From an uncultured Erysipelotrichaceae bacterium (GTDB lineage Bacteria > Bacillota_I > Bacilli_A > RFN20 > CAG-288): a stretch of 8,496 nucleotides of DNA. Both the position numbers and the translations under genes were made by a program. The stretch lies in contig CACXYG010000050.1 in assembly GCA_902771745.1 (NCBI GenBank), forward strand, positions 1 through 8,496, given 5' to 3'. Under the pieces are notes generated by a model. That model did no database searches. It was given only the letters and a program-made list of their open reading frames with translations, and had not been told where the DNA came from. Below, piece by piece: positions 5,691 through 8,496 of the stretch (position 1 is its first letter; every line of letters begins with the position of its first letter).

Positions 5691-7253
5691 TTAAGCGACT
5701 TTTGGTTTCTTGAGATTGACGGATAAACGGTAGGAAAGTTCTTTGTTAGCAAACTTCTTACCTTCCATCTTACAGACTCTCTGACAGGCGTGTTTGCCAC
5801 TGATCAAGGCGATTGGTAAACCACCAGGTGGCATGATCCACTGACCGGCGATGACAAAGTTATGCAAACCTTTGATGAGACCTGGTCTCATCAAGCCTTT
5901 GGTAAACTTGGTGGTGATGAAGGACATATAAGAGCCCATATAGGCGTTGGTATATCTTTCATAGGTCAAAGGAGTGGTGACATCGATCAAATCGATTTCC
6001 CCATCGAGTAAGCCCATCTTATCCTTTAAGATAGAAAGGATGAATTCACCAAGTTTCTTCTTTTCCGCAAGGTATTCTTCTCTTGGAAGAGCCTTGAGGG
6101 TGGTATAGACAAGTTCATTGGCAGGAAGAAGGACCGTCAATAAGGTTTCACCATTTAATGTTGGTAAAGACTTATCGAAGGAGAAGTTTCTGATGCCAAC
6201 GTGATTGGTTGGCTTACCCCATAAGGAGAATTCTTTCACCTTGAAGTCCATCATCTTTGGATAATCGTTCAAGTTACGCTTGGTCTTAAAGGCAAGCATG
6301 ACGGAAGTATTGATTGGCGAAGCAACAGGATCAGCAAACTGAGCCTTGAACTCTTCATCCTCATATTTACCTTCCAACAACTTGTTTAAGGTATGAGCGG
6401 CATCGCAGGCAGCGATGACATAGTCAGCTTTGACAATCTCACCATTTTCAAGTTCAACACCCTTGGCGTTGTCATTCTCAATGACAATTCTCTTAACAGG
6501 AGCATTTAAGTGTAAGACACCACCAGCATGCGTGAACTTGCTAGCAACTCTCTTCATGAGTTCTAAAGAACCACCTTCAATCATACCGGCATCTTTCTTG
6601 GAGACAGCCTGGCAGACATAGAAGAAGGAGTGGATGTTATAGTTACCTTCCATGAAACGGTTGATGATTTCACCGAGTTCCTTGTTGTGGAATCTCTGGA
6701 TATATTCTTCGACCGAGATGTGCTTATAGTGTAAGAATGGATAAGCGGCTGGAAGCATAGAGATACCAAATGGAATGAACTCAAACATGTTCATGTGGTC
6801 AAGAGGTTTCTTGGCAGGAACATGGATGGTCCGGTAAGCTCTGATGGTGTTGATGAAGGAACGGATGTTCTTTCTGTCTTCAGGGAAGAAGGTTACCATT
6901 TCGTTATATAACTTATCGATATCGCTCCAGAAGGTGAAGATACGACCATCGTCTAAAGCGAATTTGGTGATGTACTCTGTTTCAAAGACAGCTGGATTGC
7001 CGTCAAAGGCACCGATATGTTCCCAAAGAGGATATAACTCACTTCTAGGATTGGTACCAACGATCCAGTGGGCACAGCCATCGATATACTGACCACGTCT
7101 GGTCCAACCGGTACACTCACCACCAGGAATAGAATGCTTCTCGAAAATTTCTACATCAAAACCATTGTCCAAGCAGTAGATACCTGCGGTCAAACCGGAA
7201 ACGCCGGCGCCAACAATGATGATTTTCTTTTTTGTTAAATTGGAATAATTCAT
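5691..7253 (-). CDS. FAD-dependent oxidoreductase, phytoene desaturase/RetSat-like
   Basis: This is a 520-residue flavoprotein of the amine oxidase/phytoene desaturase superfamily. The N-terminal Rossmann fold shows IIIVGAGVSGLTAG (GxGxxG at 15-20) and the ribose-binding acidic residue E38 in FEK, followed by PGGECTGW (43-50). The C-terminal FAD-binding segment, FVIAGQWIMPPGGLPIALISG (about 466-486), is of the CrtI/CrtISO/retinol saturase type. The middle of the protein, including a helical membrane-association region around LPAAYPFLHYKHISVEEY, fits a lipophilic substrate. No carotenoid genes are nearby, so pigment synthesis is unsupported; a saturase, isomerase or desaturase acting on a lipid or polyprenyl compound is equally possible. 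No Shine-Dalgarno sequence precedes the ATG at 7253. The leader contains a terminator-like hairpin, so expression may be controlled there. Confidence 0.88.
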   Translation of the reverse strand: MNYSNLTKKKIIIVGAGVSGLTAGIYCLDNGFDVEIFEKHSIPGGECTGWTRRGQYIDGCAHWIVGTNPRSELYPLWEHIGAFDGNPAVFETEYITKFALDDGRIFTFWSDIDKLYNEMVTFFPEDRKNIRSFINTIRAYRTIHVPAKKPLDHMNMFEFIPFGISMLPAAYPFLHYKHISVEEYIQRFHNKELGEIINRFMEGNYNIHSFFYVCQAVSKKDAGMIEGGSLELMKRVASKFTHAGGVLHLNAPVKRIVIENDNAKGVELENGEIVKADYVIAACDAAHTLNKLLEGKYEDEEFKAQFADPVASPINTSVMLAFKTKRNLNDYPKMMDFKVKEFSLWGKPTNHVGIRNFSFDKSLPTLNGETLLTVLLPANELVYTTLKALPREEYLAEKKKLGEFILSILKDKMGLLDGEIDLIDVTTPLTYERYTNAYMGSYMSFITTKFTKGLMRPGLIKGLHNFVIAGQWIMPPGGLPIALISGKHACQRVCKMEGKKFANKELSYRLSVNLKKPKVA

Positions 7254-7259
7254 ATCGGT

Positions 7260-7265
7260 ATATTA
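7260..7265 (-). promoter_or_regulatory. Possible second -10 giving a leaderless oxidoreductase mRNA
   Basis: On the minus strand TAATAT (7265-7260) ends 7 bases before the ATG at 7253, the spacing expected if transcription began at the start codon itself. That would explain the absence of a ribosome binding site. No good -35 is seen upstream (best is TTAATT with an 18-base spacer), so this is weak. Confidence 0.25.
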
Positions 7266-7269
7266 TTAC

Positions 7270-7308
7270 AAAAAAAGCGAAACAATTAAATGAAAGAATT
7301 GTTTTGCT
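7270..7308 (-). terminator. Terminator-like hairpin in oxidoreductase leader
   Basis: Read on the minus strand, AGCAAAACAATT (7308-7297) pairs with AATTGTTTCGCT (7287-7276) over 12 positions, one of them a G-U pair, around a 9-base loop. A run of six or seven T follows. It ends about 17-20 bases before the start codon. It could be a leader attenuator, a backup terminator against read-through from bioY, or an operator. Stem composition is A+T-rich, so it would be moderately stable. Confidence 0.55.
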
Positions 7309-7475
7309 CGAAACTAGTGTTTATATAATTATACTATTTGTTATTGATAAAACCAACAGTTTGTAACAATTCACGATTATTAGTTTCGACTAACCATTTT
7401 TACGGATGTAAAAGTAGAAACGATTTCGTTTATAGTTTCGTAATTTTTGAATGAAATATTAGACATTTCGAGCAA
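7304..7475. repeat. Nested inverted repeats with CGAAA motifs
   Basis: TTGCTCGAAA (7304-7313) is exactly mirrored by TTTCGAGCAA (7466-7475). Inside lie TCGAAACTA (7308-7316), its inverse TAGTTTCGA (7381-7389), another TAGTTTCG (7433-7440), and the 6-2-6 inverted repeat AAACGA-TT-TCGTTT (7418-7431). I see no target-site duplication flanking the outer pair, so a transposable remnant is not supported. A regulator array or RNA structure is possible. Confidence 0.5.
7328..7356 (-). promoter_or_regulatory. Candidate promoter of the oxidoreductase gene
   Basis: On the minus strand TTGGTT (7356-7351), a 17-base spacer and a perfect TATAAT (7333-7328) predict a start near 7321, leaving a leader of about 67 bases that contains the 7270-7308 hairpin. 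Confidence 0.6.
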
Positions 7476-7510
7476 TAAAAAATTAAGAAATATTGAAAAC
7501 ACAGGGATGG

Positions 7511-7534
7511 AAAAAGCCAACCCGAAGGTTGGCT
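7511..7534 (-). terminator. Intrinsic terminator of bioY
   Basis: On the minus strand an 8-base stem AGCCAACC (7534-7527) and GGTTGGCT (7522-7515) closes on a TTCG tetraloop inside C-G, the very stable C(UUCG)G form, and is followed by a run of five T. It lies 5 bases past the bioY stop. Confidence 0.92.
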
Positions 7535-7539
7535 CATGT

Positions 7540-8163
7540 TTACTTAGATTCTGTGTTATCCGATTCGATGGTTTCGTTAGAACCAGCCATCTGAATTTGT
7601 TCTCTTGTTCTGATGGAAAGCATGTTATCAAGAGGTTGTCTTAACTTGAAGCTGACAGCAGTAGCAAGGGCAATCTTGATGGCATCACCAAGCAAGAATG
7701 GAGTGACACAAGCCGCAAAGGCTTTGGCAAAGCTCATCTCAGTGCCGTTGACGACATTCATGGAAATCAAGAACCAGACAAGGCCAAATCCATAGATGAA
7801 GACGGTACCAGCAACCATGGCAAGAGGATACATCCAGATCTTATCTTTCTTCCAGGTGGTAAGAAGCGCCTGGGTCATAACACCGAAGATATAACCGAAG
7901 ATGAAGCCACCAGTTGGACCGATTAATTTAGCAAAGCCACCAGACCAGCCAGAGAAGACTGGAACACCCATCAAACCAATCAAGATATAAAGGATGATAC
8001 AGATCGGTGCTTTTTTATAATCCAGTAAAGCGCCGATGATGTAGACAACCAGTGTACCAAGGGAGATTGGGACGAGCGTGCCAAGGGGAATGCTGATTGG
8101 AGCAAGAACACATAAGACTGCGGTAAAAAGTGCGATAAACGCGATATTTCTTGTTGTTTTCAT
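7540..8163 (-). CDS. bioY: Biotin ECF transporter substrate-binding component
   Basis: BioY binds biotin in the membrane and imports it with the shared energising module (EcfT and two ATPases), which is not encoded here; no bioM or bioN is adjacent. The 207-residue protein has about six membrane segments. Family marks are APISIPLG...VPISLGTLVVYIIGALL near the N-terminus, GVPVFSG (66-72) followed by GPTGGFIFGYI (82-92), and LLGDAIKIALA, where D160 and K163 match the Asp-x-x-Lys pair that contacts biotin in characterised BioY. The hydrophilic tail from about residue 178, ending in a Ser/Asn/Glu-rich stretch, is longer than in many BioY proteins. The start at 8163 has no ribosome binding site, and a perfect -10 sits 10 bases upstream, so the mRNA appears nearly leaderless. 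I found no convincing BirA operator. Confidence 0.93.
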   Translation of the reverse strand: MKTTRNIAFIALFTAVLCVLAPISIPLGTLVPISLGTLVVYIIGALLDYKKAPICIILYILIGLMGVPVFSGWSGGFAKLIGPTGGFIFGYIFGVMTQALLTTWKKDKIWMYPLAMVAGTVFIYGFGLVWFLISMNVVNGTEMSFAKAFAACVTPFLLGDAIKIALATAVSFKLRQPLDNMLSIRTREQIQMAGSNETIESDNTESK

Positions 8164-8173
8164 AACGCCAAGA

Positions 8174-8202
8174 ATTATAGATGAAAAATTAGATAATTAC
8201 AA
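8174..8202 (-). promoter_or_regulatory. bioY promoter with near-leaderless start
   Basis: On the minus strand TTGTAA (8202-8197), a 17-base spacer and a perfect TATAAT (8179-8174) predict a start near 8167, only about 4 bases before the ATG at 8163. A weak inverted pair AATTAT (8173-8178) / ATAATT (8193-8198) with 14 bases between overlaps it. The spacing resembles a BirA operator but the arms do not match TTGTTAAC. Confidence 0.65.
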
Positions 8203-8430
8203 CCTGATTTATAAAATATGTGATGAATACACAAACAAAGTTACAACGCGTAACGCTAATTGTATGTTCTATCACGTGAATGGCACGTCAATTGTAGGAG
8301 GTTGTTTTCTCTTTCTTTAAAAAATATATCACTCACCAGATACGAAATCAGGCATGACCATTTAGAAAACGTTTCATGCAAGATGGGAAAAAAAGAATAA
8401 ACTCTATAGTGCACGTGAGGGATAAAAGAG
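8203..8430. other. Non-coding spacer upstream of bioY
   Basis: No gene is supported here on either strand. Small palindromes are present: GTTAC-AACGC-GTAAC (8240-8254), TCACGTGA (8272-8279), a second CACGTG (8412-8417), and a loose GCATGA/TCATGC pair (8352-8357, 8374-8379). AGGAGG at 8298-8303 has no start codon at a usable distance. These may be regulator sites but I cannot name one. Confidence 0.4.
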
Positions 8431-8496
8431 TCAGTCTTTATCGATGTTTTCTGGATCTTTCCAGTCACGATAGCGCAATTTAGTGCGCTTTTTCAC
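8431..8496 (-). CDS. C-terminal end of a gene running off the right edge
   Basis: Reading from the right edge on the minus strand, 21 codons are open before a TGA at 8433-8431, with a protein-like, charged sequence ending in KLRYRDWKDPENIDKD. Codon choice (AAA, GAT, GAA, GAC) is like the neighbours. The first codon in the window is GTG, but a 21-residue gene is unlikely, so this is taken as the tail of a longer coding sequence that starts outside. The product cannot be identified. A weak hairpin, GATAAAGA/TCTTTTATC with a bulge, overlaps the stop codon and may help end the transcript. Confidence 0.55.
   Translation of the reverse strand: MKKRTKLRYRDWKDPENIDKD

Noticed and set aside
7304..7475. 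A small transposable element (MITE) bounded by the 10-base inverted repeat
   Set aside because: No target-site duplication at the ends and no second copy in the window; only 10 bases of terminal repeat.
8173..8202. BirA operator over the bioY promoter
   Set aside because: Only 6-base arms AATTAT/ATAATT with 14-base spacing; they do not match the TTGTTAAC-type half sites.
8361..8375. CcpA cre site around AGAAAACGTTTCAT
   Set aside because: Central ACGT resembles LacI-family sites, but several conserved cre positions are wrong on both strands.
8256..8468. 70-codon minus-strand frame upstream of bioY
   Set aside because: It overlaps the better-supported coding tail 8431-8496 in another frame, has no ribosome binding site, and its residue composition is not protein-like.
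8421..8493. A structured plus-strand small RNA with three hairpins ending in a terminator
   Set aside because: The same bases read as a plausible coding end on the minus strand, and no plus-strand promoter is evident; kept only as a weak remark.

Overview
The window looks like chromosomal DNA of a low-GC Firmicute. An Erysipelotrichia-type gut or oral anaerobe is my guess, based on the A+T-rich spacers, heavy TTA/AAA/GAA codon use, a lipoprotein signal for a Gram-positive surface, and a BioY-type ECF transporter component. The lineage is an inference from style, not from a marker gene. No rRNA, tRNA, CRISPR array or insertion sequence is visible.

Layout. (1) 1-224 is a leader region with one good promoter, followed by a short cytosolic protein of unknown function (225-695). 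(2) Convergent to it is a minus-strand pair: a Fur-family regulator, best read as the zinc regulator Zur (1741-2154), and an HD-domain phosphohydrolase (747-1748) whose start codon overlaps the end of zur. (3) Divergent from zur is a complete high-affinity zinc ABC importer: lipoprotein znuA, ATPase znuC and permease znuB (2257-4608), closed by a clear intrinsic terminator. The 102-base gap between zur and znuA holds two face-to-face promoters sharing the same -10 bases and a perfect 7-1-7 inverted repeat of the Zur-box type. (4) Next is a single-gene unit for a membrane-anchored extracytoplasmic protein, possibly a beta-propeller (4658-5644). (5) Convergent to it are two minus-strand single-gene units: an FAD-dependent oxidoreductase of the phytoene desaturase/RetSat type (5691-7253) and the biotin transporter component bioY (7540-8163). 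(6) At the right edge the last 21 codons of another minus-strand gene enter the window (8431-8496).

How the genes work together. Zur with zinc bound should sit on the 2215-2229 site and shut off both its own promoter and the importer. On zinc starvation znuABC is released, ZnuA captures zinc outside the membrane, and ZnuB/ZnuC import it. The HD hydrolase is translationally coupled to zur and so is probably part of the zinc regulon, which is the least ordinary link in the window. The FAD oxidoreductase and bioY are neighbours in the same direction but are separated by two minus-strand terminator-like hairpins.

The most unusual non-coding stretch is 7254-7539, in front of the FAD oxidoreductase. 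It has a terminator-like hairpin about 20 bases from the start codon, a distant 10-base inverted repeat that would compete with that hairpin, and a cluster of CGAAA/TTTCG motifs. I saw no convincing evidence for a wholly new multi-gene system. The zur-HD coupling and this leader are the best leads.
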